From Paramarasmius palmivorus (Eukaryota; Basidiomycota; Agaricomycetes; Agaricales; Marasmiaceae): 22,217 bases of DNA. The position numbers and the translations under genes were made by a program. Positions within the stretch are counted from its first letter, which is position 1. Each line of letters opens with the position of its first letter. The notes below the pieces were generated by a model. The model saw only the letters and a list, made by a program, of their open reading frames with translations, was not told the DNA's origin and searched no databases. Positions 9,187 through 20,940 of the stretch are shown here, one piece after another. The DNA lies in the NCBI GenBank assembly GCA_037176845.1, contig JAYKXP010000363.1, positions 1-22,217 of the forward strand, in the 5' to 3' direction.

Positions 9187-9368
9187 ACATTTGCAAAAGT
9201 TGAGTGATCACATGAATTAGAGTGACTTTTGTAAAAGTTGGAGTTAAAGTACATTTGCAAAAGCTAGTTTAGGATTTTCTTAAGGCGACTTTAGCAAAAG
9301 CTGAGTGAAATCTGACTAGTTATCATGTACTTTTGCAAAAGTAATTGTCTGCTACATTTGCAAAAGCC
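9187..9368 (+). repeat. Array of six CTTTTGCAAAAG-type palindromes
   Basis: Near-identical sites of the form AC(A/T)TTTGCAAAAGNT lie at about 9187-9200, 9225-9239, 9251-9265, 9288-9302, 9329-9342 and 9354-9368. The fifth is the perfect palindrome ACTTTTGCAAAAGT; the others differ by one to three bases. The spacers between them are unrelated and 10-25 bases long. A weaker half-site lies near 9155. The array starts about 170 bases after the stop of the preceding gene. It could be a cluster of protein binding sites or an element's subterminal repeats. Confidence 0.7.
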
Positions 9369-10166
9369 GTTGTGATAACTGTCGGTGCCTTTAGTTGAAG
9401 TGTACCTGCCTCTGGTGTCTGACGGAGGTAATGTCCATCATATAATGACAGACTGGGATGGCATGGAGCTAGCGATGGCGAAACTCGAGGTGCTTTTAGA
9501 TACATCGAAGGCGGATATGTCCCTTCCAACCGCCGAATAGATCGTCTCTTCTCCTGAGCAAAGATCGATCCGACTCATTACCTATCCAGCTCAAGCCCTT
9601 GGTCTTTCGAAACCTGTACCTTAGTCGCACACGCGTCCGCTCGATACACGATGAAATCGGAACCCACGGTCCCTTTGAGATTCAAGGGCGCTCTGACGAC
9701 AAAAATACATGCGATGGAAGCGTCAACTAGTGGCGTAAGCGCCTACCTGTTGTGCGACTAGAAAATTGTCTTCGATCCTGGATGGAGAGCCTGCGCGCAA
9801 GGCTTCCGTGTCTTTCACAACGCCTATCCTTCCTTTATCGACATGTGGTTCCTACAAAACCTCCTGCAATCTCCAAGCTGTTATAGTCGGTACTCGGGCG
9901 CACAGACAGTGGAAAAAGTCTGTTTGACGGATCCGGTGGCGACCTGTTGACCGGCGCCTCGTTGTTACGGAAAGCACAATGACCTTACTGAATTCTCCGG
10001 CTATTGAATTGAAAATTTCCTCCACGCCTCTATCCGCCAGGTCTTCCTCAACGACATCGAACCACGCTATGCCAACCTCAGCCAAAGAGCATCAATTGGT
10101 GCATCGGATTATTTAATGCCTATTTGGCTTGAATTCACACTGTGAGTTTCTTGCTCTTCCCCAAAG
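9369..10166 (+). other. Upstream region of the 10167 gene; no confident gene
   Basis: Composition is more GC-rich than the repeats and short open frames occur (for example 9720-9940 plus and 9852-10085 minus), but none shows a motif or introns. A TATA-like TTATTTAA at about 10109-10116 lies some 50 bases before the ATG of the following gene. This region probably holds its promoter and perhaps an old gene fragment. Confidence 0.4.
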
Positions 10167-12099
10167 ATGGACTCGTTCTCTGACTCTGACTTGTGAGCCA
10201 GTCCTCTTCAATTTCCTGTGCCCGCCTCTCTTATCGGATTCACAGCTCGGAAGACAAATTCGAAGAGTTGGTAGCCCAGCTAGCATGCAACCGGTGAGTA
10301 TATATGCCTTCATGGTCGGCATCTGGTTGATCCTCATTTCGTTACTATGATTTTTTTTCAGCAAAGAGACACATGAAATGGGAGATGTGGGCTGGTACCC
10401 GCACTTGTGAGTCACAAACTTCTCTCTCGCTACCCGATTTGTGCTGACCCTGACCTTTTTTCTCTTCTACAGAGGCGAGGGAGCTTTCTGTACAATGCTA
10501 GCTCCAAAGTACCTATGGGAAATCTTCAACTCGGATCCCGTCGACCGACAGAAGTTGGCCACGGTCAGCTGCAGGAAAAAGGCAGAACAAGTCATCAGCC
10601 AAGTGCTCTCTGCCAACCAGTACGATCAACTGCAACGCCTGCAAGTGGAGACCAATGCCCTCATAGCGGGCCTTACGGCTGTTTCGTTCGTTGCCTATCC
10701 AAACTTGAAAGCCCCCTTCCAAATGTTCATCGGCCTCGTATTCGCTCGCAAGCTCGTACAACTCATGCTTGACGCCAATTTCAAGTTTCACTCGAACCTT
10801 CCGGAAGAGATGAGACACGAAGATTTCACAAAGACAGTATGGCTTGACCTTCAGTACTCCAACACAAAGTATGTGGACAAGTGGCCTTCTACACCTACGG
10901 TCAATGATGACCTTTATGTCGCAAATGTCCTTCACTGGGAAAACGATTCAGGACACGAGGTCAAGATCGTAGTCTCAAATACCACTTTGATGGATCTCGT
11001 TCTGGCTATGAAATCAAGTGAGCTTTTTACCTGCGTTGAATGTTCTTCGCCGACTCATTGACCTTTCATTAGCTATATATTTTACCATCATCACTGCATG
11101 GGACATTTTAATGGCTTACCCAAGGACAACGATGGACCTGAACTATTCCCTGGACACCACTCTGCCACAGGGCACTCAGGAGAGGCAGCTGTTGCAGGCC
11201 TTCAACGGGATGACCTTCGAAATCAATCCTCCTGTTACAGGGTTTGACATCGTTGTGGAAAACACGGAAGCTACTCTACTTCCTTGTTGGTTCTACGACT
11301 TATCTACGCTAAGGGTTCCCTTGTTGTACCTCGAATTGCCCTCGAATCTGTTGCTGCCTGGGAGTAAGGAGTACATTTCAGTGCAGTCCTGGCAGAAACA
11401 ATTTGGACCGAACAACTACTTATCCTTCGTATCTTTGCCCTTTATGCACCCTTCCCTGAAGCTATGTTATACTCTCTCTCCGACTGTCCATGCTGTTCTA
11501 TCAGAACAGCAGGACTCTATCATTAACAATGCTTCCACCTTCAATCCCAATGTCTCTTCCATCCCGGATCTTTCGTTCGTTTCGACCCTACAAAGACTTC
11601 ACAAAGAGATCGAGTCTCCAGGGTCACCTTACAGCAACATCATCTCAAAAATTCACACACAGATGGCCACTTGGGCCTATAGCGTGTCAGCACTCCCTGC
11701 TTGGCAAGTTCCTCAGGTGGGCGTGTCCTACGTGGCCTTTAGGATCTTGAGCAATCTTCAAGCTGGTCTCGAAGACAGGGCCATGGTATGTGAGACTTCA
11801 TCCGCTTTTGTCAACATCCTACTTACGTTGATACCTCCCATGCAGGTCTCCTTCCTGTATATTCCTCAGTGACAATTTCGGCCTATTCGATCCCAGATCG
11901 TAATTTTCGTGCTGAATGAAGCAGATCCTAAAAAAATGGTAGGCATGCCTCAGCACCTCACCGGGCTATCACCGATTCACCTGGTCGTGGACATCAGTGC
12001 GTATAACTCTTTTTTTCAAACCTAGAAGGATACTGCATGCTAACGTTGACTCCAGATATACAGGACGGCTCGCCTCCCTTTGATACTGACCTGTTATAG
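10167..12099 (+). CDS. Seven-exon agaricomycete protein, possibly nucleotidyltransferase-like; one in-frame TGA
   Basis: Exons 10167-10192, 10246-10293, 10362-10406, 10473-11017, 11073-11785, 11846-11996 and 12056-12099 are joined by six GT-AG introns of 53-68 nt with mutually consistent phases. The product starts MDSFSDSDF and has an acidic N-terminus, a hydrophobic segment with NALIAGLTAVSF, then GHEVKIVVSNTT and an ILMAYPRTT motif. This order reminds me of basidiomycete hypothetical proteins with a nucleotidyltransferase-like fold (ALISGS...SDLD...STCVMN...AYxLYPR), but the acidic catalytic pair expected after the ALIAG motif is absent, so the protein would be non-catalytic. The stop TGA at 11870-11872 gives 467 residues, yet the same frame continues through another intron to TAG at 12097-12099 with plausible coding (IVIFVLNEADPKKM). 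Either a recent nonsense change or a small local indel pair shortens it. A TATA-like TTATTTAA lies upstream. Confidence 0.65.
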
Positions 12100-12508
12100 C
12101 TGGCAAAAAGAATGAACTGGAAGGGATACAGAAGCCGAGGCGTGGCGTCATTATTGGAAGTCTGCATGTGTTGAATTGAATGACTGTGTACCTACCTCTG
12201 GGCCAATATGATAAGTCCCCAACCTTCCTCGCATTGGTAACTTAAAGTCAGCAAAAGGTATTCATAATCGCAACCCCCTCGAGCTGGACCATATGGTCAG
12301 GACAGCTACGTCCTTACAAGCTCGCCTCTAACCTCTAATCGTGCCTGCTGGACCCTCCGCCACTTAGTAATCCTTCATGTGGTGTGGCGAGTCTACGAGC
12401 ATTATCCACTTTAAACTGATACAAACAGAACATGTAATTTGACTCGCCCTGTACATTTAAAGCTCTCATCTTCTTTCTGTCTCTTCAACCTCTCTTACTC
12501 TCGCCACC
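12100..12508 (+). promoter_or_regulatory. Intergenic region with promoter of the small 12509 gene
   Basis: No gene is seen. Close to its right end an ATTTAAA TATA-like box (12455-12461) is followed by a CT-rich tract and the start context GCCACCATGG. TATA, pyrimidine tract and strong start context together are typical of well-expressed fungal genes. Confidence 0.5.
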
Positions 12509-12737
12509 ATGGATACTCCAGATATCTCTGTAGAGCTTGCTCCTGCTCAAACCGTTAACAGCGTCACTAGCACCATCAATGGCCTAGCGGAAGGCTCTTT
12601 GTGCAGTAAGCACCATATTCTTCACTTCATCCCAGGTTAACCACTGACTTATTTCAGTGGAAGACTTAGACGCGCTGGATTCGTTCACTGAGGAAGAGAT
12701 GGCCACCCTCATCACACAAAATGTCAAATCGACATGA
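12509..12737 (+). CDS. Small two-exon gene, 58 residues, unknown function
   Basis: Exon 1 is 12509-12605 and exon 2 is 12658-12737, with a 52-nt intron (GTAAGC to TTTCAG, TTAAC-type branch motif inside). The product starts MDTPDISVELAPAQ, is acidic and Ser/Thr-rich, and ends TQNVKST. It has no signal peptide or membrane segment and a single Cys encoded near the splice junction. The start context GCCACCATGG, the TATA-like box about 50 bases upstream and the CT-rich leader argue for a real transcribed gene. Size, MDT start and promoter resemble basidiomycete pheromone precursor genes, but the C-terminal CaaX box is missing, so I do not assign that function. Confidence 0.45.
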
Positions 12738-13292
12738 CCGGTTAAAGGTAAATATACTCACCTATATCCCAAGGTTTCCCAGTAATCAGAGGCTGTATCC
12801 ATAGCATTATCTTGTAAAACCAGTTAGCATTGGTAATAGATATCATGAACTTCAAAGACTGGTACATACTGGTTAGCGGGCAGTTTTAACCCCCCCATAA
12901 CCTCCTGTTAACCTGCTATAACTAGTTACGGGAGTTATAAGGGATCAACAGGGTTTTCTCGAGATATGTGCATCTTAAGGGATAAAGAGAAGATTTGTTC
13001 GGTGTTGTGATGTTGTTGCAGATAAGGGGAGCATATGAGCAAAGCAGAATCGTCAGGATTCTGGACGGTCACGTGGGGCAAGACCCCTTCAACGCGACAT
13101 ATTTAAACCCTGCAAATTTCAAACTCCGATTTTTTACATCTTGACCTCGAACCACCACCATCTCCGCGGGCCATTACCATCATCAACGTCGTCTTCGCTG
13201 CCTTCAACATTGTCCTCGCCATCATCTCATGCCATCCTCACCGCCCTCATCGTCATCCTAAACATCATCGTCGTCGGTGCCGCTGTCACCAC
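12738..13292 (+). other. Intergenic sequence with a second TATA-like promoter, cut by the copia LTR
   Basis: No gene is confirmed. A C-rich and GTTATAA-rich block lies around 12890-12950. At about 13099 a TATTTAAA box is followed by a stretch rich in CAC, ATC and GTC triplets (13145-13290), one frame of which is hydrophobic (AITIINVVFAAFNIVLAIIS) but has no ATG. It may be the start of a host gene interrupted by the LTR at 13293, or simple-sequence DNA. Confidence 0.35.
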
Positions 13293-13652
13293 TGTTGGAA
13301 TTCTAAATATAGATATCACTAGACAAGTTATTTTCACTTTATTCCGCCTATGCCACAATTACTAAGAAAGCAGATATACATAGAACAGTAGCTTTAACCC
13401 GCTTGTACCACCATTTACTGACAGTTACTGACACTGACTGTGCAGTTATTTCTAGTTCACTTAGTATCTATTATTGTACCTTTAGGATTATCTTTTATCC
13501 CCTACTCATGTATAAAAGCTAGACAGAAAACCTACATACAATATTGAATCACATAGAGTTGTGTTCTCTCAACCCCTCTGGTCATCTGCTATCGTTTATT
13601 CGCGCTTACCTGCGCTATCGCTGCTAGCAGAGTTCAATCTAAAACTCTGACA
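13293..13652 (+). repeat. 5' LTR of the copia element (360 bp)
   Basis: Begins TGTTGGAATT and ends TCTGACA, giving TGT...ACA ends. It carries a TATAAAAG box at 13511-13518 and is followed immediately by the primer binding site. The TGTTGGAAT start is shared by copia-type LTRs of other organisms. Confidence 0.8.
13511..13518 (+). promoter_or_regulatory. TATA box of the copia LTR
   Basis: TATAAAAG lies about 140 bases before the LTR end, a normal position for the U3 promoter that drives genomic RNA synthesis. Confidence 0.6.
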
Positions 13653-13668
13653 GGTTATGGGCCCCAGT
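13653..13668 (+). other. Primer binding site matching the inside of initiator tRNA-Met
   Basis: GGTTATGGGCCCCAG follows the LTR directly. It is complementary to the anticodon-arm region of eukaryotic initiator tRNA-Met (GGGCYCATAACC), not to a tRNA 3' end, which would give TGG at this spot. This is the arrangement described for Drosophila copia, where a 5' half of the tRNA primes reverse transcription. One extra C is present relative to the copia site as I recall it. Confidence 0.75.
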
Positions 13669-13966
13669 CTATAAACCTTAGCCGAACCAGAGTAATACCA
13701 ATTTCATATTGGTATAGTGGCAAGTTTGGGACGCCATAATATCCCCAAGAAACAAAGAACCAAGATCATACATTGATTGGCGAGCAGGGACGCCGGAATA
13801 TCCCCTACCCAAAGCAAAGGACTATTGGACTAGTGTATGTCCAATAGAGGTAGCCGCTATCAATCCAGAAGCGGTACCCCAGTACAAGGAACATTCAATC
13901 CAGAACAAATATTATGAGGATCTAGGAACCCCAGCAGGAATCTTAGCAGGACACCTACACCAGTAG

Positions 13967-14499
13967 GAAGTAGAACAGGCAGTCCATCGGGACAGCAACA
14001 GATTATTCCCACCAGCGGGAACATCAGCTTCACAGGAAGAAACTGTTGAAGAAGACACAGAACTTGCTGAAGAGTTCGAAAAAGGATTTGGATTCAGTGA
14101 AGAATCCGATAAAGAAGAACAGGACCTAGAAAAGGAACAAGAGCAGGATAAAGAAGATTCAGAACAGGAATCAGAAGCTGATACTGATAAACCTGTATCT
14201 GAAGAAGACAAAGGAACACCTGCCGAAGAAGAGAAGGACGATCAACCAGAATCCCCCAGCATAGGTCCCAAACCCAAACCGAGAACACCATCTCCCAAGA
14301 GACCACCACCAAAGGAAGAATCATTTGATTCAGACGAAGAAGAAGATAACATGTCTAAAGCAGTCAAAGCATTTAACGACTGTACCAAGTTAAAGGACGA
14401 TGGCTCAAATTGGGGCATGTGGGCAATGCGTGTAGAACTTGCAGCAAAGTCAATAGGGTATGGGAAATACCTGACTACTGCAGAAGAAGGAGACGCAGA
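13967..14499 (+). pseudogene. Copia gag (UBN2-type), truncated at 14500
   Basis: The frame is open from 13967, after a TAG at 13964-13966 where CAG is a likely ancestor, to the junction with repeat copy C. The N-terminal part is very acidic (many Glu and Asp), then Pro/Lys-rich (PKPKPRTPSPKRPPPK), then from the first ATG at 14351 comes the start of the structural domain: KLKDDGSNWGMWAMRVELAA, with the G-S-N-W...W spacing of copia gag N-termini. The frame upstream of 13964 stays open back to 13718 but has no ATG, so the true start is unclear and may involve a frameshift or leader. The stop at 14516-14518 lies inside the inserted repeat and is not native. Confidence 0.7.
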
Positions 14500-15910
<1,411 letters not shown>

Positions 15911-15919
15911 TGATACGCC

Positions 15920-17586
15920 TGACTTTAATCACTTCTTTTTTGAACGCAAATACGCTAGTTTTGCACTTTATTATTGTTGCATAAACACATAATGGTTATA
16001 GAAGGACTAGTATGAGCCCTGAATAGCTAGTCATTTGGACGGAAGGTGTTTAGGTGGTTATATTAGTGGATCTGGTACATGGTACGCCACATGGGTATCT
16101 GGCCCCCACTTTTACTTCTACCAGTGGTTGTCGAAGTACAATCACCTCCTGAAAACTGTAGGGAGAAGGTCCTTAAGTGAATTCACTACGGACTACACCT
16201 AGATCACCTACCGGATGCACCAAAGGGATTCTTACAAGTTAACTTACCCCTTCATACACCCAGAAGAGTTATACTGGCTCGGGCATCACTCGGGACTGAT
16301 GGCAGAGGGGGAAACTGATCGGAAATTACCGATGCCGGATACGGCAAGGGTCTAGAGACCTGTCGGCCGAAGTGGAACCTATTGATCGGAGCGGAGGCAA
16401 AGCTGTTCCAAACCGTTGTCCGGTGGCGGAAGCGGAATTCCCTCTGATATACCATATTGGAACACGTCCACATGGAGTGGATAAGAAAATTTAGAGGCGG
16501 CGTTATGTGGAGGAACGGTGTTGAGCGAATGAGGGAGCACGGGAGGACCCTGCCAGCCTCCGATTGGTGGAAAGCGCTTTGGCGCATGGAAAGAAATTTT
16601 TATAAAGGCTAAACGCCTAACCGTCGGCCAGGATTCAACTCCTGTACCTTAAAACAGAGTGTTACCACTCGCTCGTCACGCTATTAGCGCCATATATGGA
16701 CGTAAAAATGTGACCTATAGATTTCCCTGATATGGTATATTTTCTCGTTGTATCTCTCTCCCGGACTCTGTTTCATCTCTTTTTCCATCTCCTTCCGCAG
16801 TTATTCCGACTCAGATTAACTATATTCAGTTTATTCACCTTGGACAGTATAAAAAGGACACCAAATGTACGGGGACCGCAGAGGATTCTGCCCCCCACTT
16901 GCACGTTACGCGTTTGTATGTGGTTATCGTACGAATAGATTGCTATTGTCCGATCAGAACTCTACCCAAGTCAGGCCCTAGCTTATTGAGAAGACTAGTT
17001 GAGATCTTTACTGCAGACAAGAACTTGAGAAGGTCGCGTAAAGTCCAAGTTGTTGGCTTTGTGTATTGCTCTACCACTTCTCCTATTTGTGTGAAACTTT
17101 ATACTAGTTCGTCTTGGTGGCGTTCTGGAAGTGTTTTAACCAGTTGGGTTACACTTTAGCATCGTAGAGAAGGCCTCGGTTTTGGTGGCTGAGCTTCCTT
17201 GCTTGCGTGCTTTATAGAAGACAGTTTTGGTGGCTGTTTTCCAGCAGTTATGCTGTAGTTTTACCTTAGAGAGAGTCAGATCACTTGAGGCAGTTTAGAT
17301 CAAACCAAGATCAGCTTCATATAGCCCTTGGCGCCTTATTTCCTAGCTTATAGAAGCAAGGACGACCCTATTACGCATCTATACAGGTGTACTTTCCTAG
17401 AAACTTTGACGAATAGAAGTGATTTTACCCCTCTTGAGACCAAGCTTGAGTAGATATCTCTAAGTGCGGCAACTCTGATCACGCCGAACCACACTTGCAC
17501 AACTACGCCACAGTAGAGTGCTTTTGTACACTGAGAGCAGTCATAGTATTAGGTGATTTCACCGAAACTAAGTGGTATTATCTGGA
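15920..17586 (+). repeat. LTR-like repeat copy B (about 1.67 kb), likely 5' LTR of the following element
   Basis: Begins TGACTTTAATCAC, aligned with the start of copy A, and ends in the region GGTATTATCTGG aligned with the ends of A and C. Its length of about 1667 bases matches copy A at 1670. It is followed directly by a decayed gag, which makes it the 5' LTR of an LTR retrotransposon. No convincing tRNA primer binding site was recognised after it. The short open frames inside (for example 16252-16587 minus and 16732-17159 plus) have no coding signature. Confidence 0.75.
16849..16856 (+). promoter_or_regulatory. TATA box of LTR copy B
   Basis: TATAAAAA in the same CTTGGACAG context as copy A. 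It would direct transcription towards the decayed gag. Confidence 0.5.
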
Positions 17587-20278
17587 GCCCACCGCGAGGG
17601 GTGGTTCTAGAGTATTTACTTGACTCAATCGAGAGGAATTATCCTTCTACAAGCCTTAGCTTGAAGAATTTACATCTATCCATCTTTTATAAGTGGACCT
17701 TGACGAGGTACACTACCCAATTTACCGATAAGAAGCGAGTCAAAGCAGTTTCTTGTCAACCCACGGCTAGGGAATCAAAATTAGTCGCGGTAAAAAGCGT
17801 CAAGTAGACGAAGCGTTTCAAGTACCAGGTGCTTTTCCCACTGCATCACCTGAAGCGAGTGAATCTACTACTACACGCAATCAGTCGAGGTTACTTACCC
17901 GACGACAATCAAAAGCTACAGGTTCTCTACCTTTAGCACAAATCGTTTTCGTTAGGAAAGGGTTTTCGATCCTAGACTCGTCACCTTCAGCGTCGTCAAG
18001 TAGATCTTGGAAGTAGACAAAAGCGCATATACACCCGGATTTTCGTTTGGAAGAGCGTTTTCGTTTCAGAGATCCATCTCTGGAAACCATTATGTTACTA
18101 AGACCTACCAGGCCAAGATGACTAGTGTTTGAACCTATCTTACCTAGCGAATTCCACCTCTACTCCAGATCCTTTTGGAGTTAGATCACTTATTCTGACG
18201 ACCGTACTACGCCGACAGAACCAATGTGCTGTGAATTATCTCCCCTCACTGATATTGATCTGATACCGAACACGCAACATATATAAATACCCCCAATAGA
18301 ATACCAACGAATATGGTACCAACCCAGTGTTTTACACTTTAGTGAGAGTCTGGCAGACGCTATCAGAGGAAGCGCTAGTCAAATCCGTAACAACCAGGAC
18401 TGTTAAGAGATATTCAAGGACGTGAACAGATTGATGTTTTTATTTTTTTTTTTTTTTTTTTTATTTTATTTTTTTTTTTTTTTTTTTATTTATTTTTTTT
18501 TTGTTTTTTTGATTTTTTTATTTTTTTTAGGCCTCTGGCATTGTTGTTGACTGGTTTGGAAGACCTTGAAACTGCGTTCGGAGCAGCTAATGTCACGGAA
18601 GAGGGACGGCGAAGATTTATCTGGCAGTGTATAAATGCAGAGGGCACTATCGAAGCAGATAGCACGTAGACCTGAGGTGTTGGGACACTCTATAAAAAGG
18701 TTTGTCGAGATGATTAGTACGAAGATTTTCGGAAGCTGCAAACATGGGACGAAGTTCCATGAGCAAGCTAAAGAAGGTCGTACAGAAATACTATGACAAT
18801 TACTTGAGTGGGATGTAGAGAAATTGAAAGCCAATCATAGAGCGTTCAAGTACGAATAGATAAGCTCATGAAGAGCCTGCTGTCTTGAACAATCATAATG
18901 CTGTACAGTGGTACTTGAGTGGCTTGATGTGACTATTGCGAGAGCGAATTAACCAAGTAATGGTGAAATCACCCGTGAAGAGGGCAAAGAAAAATAGAGG
19001 CAAGCCTAGAAGAGAGCAACGCCGCTTTGACGATCCTTGGGATTTGAAAGTTGTAATGCAAGAAATGGAAGTCTTGATGGCAGCTGGTGATGGAAGCGTG
19101 TACATGAAAATGAACGAGCTTTCATTGGCTGATCCATTGCTAAAAGACATGTACAAGAGTAAACCATCTGCATCACAAGTAAACAATCACCTGGATTTCC
19201 TCATACGGTTAGTCTGTTTCCAAAAAGAAGGGGGGGGTCAACGAAGCTGAGATCAAGGAAGAGCCAGCGACTGTTGAGTTGTATGACCGACGTCGTGAAG
19301 AAGAAGAGTCCCCTGCATCAAGATGGAGTTGCTGCGTCAGTAGATGCGCATACAGCCAAGTTGTGTGCGCAGGATCAGAGATCTAATCGTTGCGTACTGG
19401 TATGGATTCGATCAAAGACCTTGAGTGGAGAAGTGATTTCACTTAAGAAAACCTTGGATGACCTACCTACGAGGCTAGCATCGGCGTTACAGATGACCAA
19501 ATACTAGGTCTAGCAACCCACCAATGGGTAATCGTTACTTCAAACAACGGCTTTAATACAAGAAGCAATGATGGTAGAGCGCTTGTTTCGGCCTGCAAAG
19601 ACCCTTCGCATTGAGTAAGGACTGTCCACACCAAAAACGTTTTGATGGACAAAGGTTTAATAGCGTGGAACCAGTCTGCTCGAACCATGATGATGAAAGA
19701 TGGTAGCAGATTCCCCGAACCTGGACCTAATCAGAACATACAAAGACTCTGTAATTGAATCATTAAAGCTAAAGGCTGGGACAGGAATAGCCGATAGGAG
19801 TTTTATGTTCCAGAGCGATGATGATCCTATAGAGGAATACTATCGAGAGCTAGTGGCAGCAATGCTAGGAGTTTTTACCTAGTGAATTGGATTTTGGAAG
19901 TCGTTTGCTAATCTGGTGATAGCTCAATATGTCACTAGATCTGCGGATGAGTCAAAAAACTATGAAAGCCCAGTGGATGGGGTCGTCAATCAGACCAGAT
20001 CGACGAATGCAAAGGGGCCCCTGAGGGTAACAAACCTAAAGGTCCATACCACAGATAGAACTACCGACGTTGAGTAGAGCCGAGAAAGCTTGATATAAGA
20101 TCCTACATAGAGGGTGAAAACACCCATAAAAATCAAAGCCAAAAGAATAAAAATGACGAGAGAACCCAGTACAACTGGCAAGAATAGAGGATGACTAATA
20201 AAAATACGTTCGCTTCGATGAACTAGAGCATGACAGACCATTTGATGATGTGGAACCACTAGACGTCGATCACCTATC
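17587..20278 (+). pseudogene. Decayed LTR-retrotransposon gag with zinc-knuckle remnant
   Basis: No single frame survives, but coding segments follow one another in gag order. 17780-18010 gives a Ser/Thr/Arg-rich N-terminal region (VDEAFQVPGAFPTASPE). 18530-18650 gives LLLTGLEDLETAFGAANV and EGRRRFIWQC, capsid-like. 18936-19228 gives a basic then helical segment (AAGDGSVYMKMNELSLADPL). After a G-run frameshift near 19229 comes EAEIKEEPATVELYDRRREE. 19584-19630 has a zinc-knuckle-like CKDPSH...KDCP needing one-base shifts, followed by TMMMKDGSRFPEPGP at about 19685-19730, which I recall downstream of the knuckle in agaricomycete retrotransposon gags. 20208-20278 is acidic (FDELEHDRPFDDVEPLD). 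Many stops and shifts show the copy is long dead. Protease and polymerase are not found. Confidence 0.6.
18437..18528 (+). repeat. Poly-T tract of 92 bases inside the decayed gag
   Basis: T with sparse A and G, interrupting the gag remnant between its N-terminal and capsid-like parts. Same strand and character as the tract at 14526. Confidence 0.9.
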
Positions 20279-20329
20279 CTAAGGAACATGGAGTGGAGGA
20301 AAGGGATGGCACATCGTCAGGATCATTTG

Positions 20330-20359
20330 TTTTTTTTTTCGTTTTTTTTTTTTATTTTT

Positions 20360-20399
<40 letters not shown>

Positions 20400-20447
20400 T
20401 TTTCTATTTTTTTTTTTTTTTTTTTTTTTTTTTTATTTCTTTTTTTT
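20330..20447 (+). repeat. Poly-T tract of 118 bases
   Basis: T with sparse A and C, at the end of the recognisable gag remnant. The Phe-rich frame over it is not a gene. Confidence 0.9.
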
Positions 20448-20629
20448 AAGTGGCAGAGTCGGCGAGCAAAACCCGAAGTTAAGCGGCATTGGCGCAGTAT
20501 ATAAAATCCATTGTCCAAAGTAAAATCACTTCAAAAAGCGAGGGACCACTAATCTGAGTTGGAGGGCTGTATTGGAAAGATACTATCTACTGGTGTCTAC
20601 TATCACCTTTGGGGGAGCTGTTAACACTA

Positions 20630-20940
20630 GCTCATCAGTCCGTAATTGTTGGTCGAAAATGCAGGTTCAGGACGTAAATAAAATGCCTATCTCGTCGTCT
20701 ATGCTGAGTTTCCACCAGACCCAGTGTTTACTATGACAAACGGAAGTACTGCAAGATCTTGATAGCAGTGATTCGTGGTAGAAATCGCATCAGAATTGTT
20801 ACGAATTCGACAAGAAATGAGATTCGTTCATATCACGAGGTGAAGTCCCTGCCAAAAAATTCAGACGTTAGAGGGCCTCGATGATCCGACGATAATCGCA
20901 ATTTTATGTCACGAGGTGATTGCGCCTGGATGATAAGAGC
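20630..20940 (+). pseudogene. Unrecognised coding remnant after the gag
   Basis: Two adjoining frames, offset by one shift near 20750, read AYLVVYAEFPPDPVFTMTNG and then ILIAVIRGRNRIRIVTNSTR and EIRSYHEVKSLP, ending at TGA codons around 20880 and 20940. The regular hydrophobic and charged pattern suggests former coding sequence, perhaps the continuation of the retrotransposon polyprotein. I do not recognise a protease or polymerase motif in it. Confidence 0.3.

Larger units (their letters stand above)
13293..14499 (+). mobile_element. Ty1/copia LTR retrotransposon, 5' part only
   Basis: The 5' LTR, primer binding site and gag are in the right order. The element is cut at about 14500 by the inverted LTR-like repeat copy C, and protease, integrase, reverse transcriptase, RNase H and the 3' LTR are not found in the window. 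The five bases before the LTR (ACCAC, 13288-13292) would be one half of the target duplication. Confidence 0.8.

Noticed and set aside
9187..9368. CRISPR-like array
   Set aside because: Repeats are 12-15 bases, palindromic, irregularly spaced and in a eukaryotic genome; no cas-like genes.
12509..12737. Lipopeptide mating pheromone precursor
   Set aside because: Size and promoter fit, but the product ends KST with no CaaX cysteine, and no receptor gene is seen nearby.
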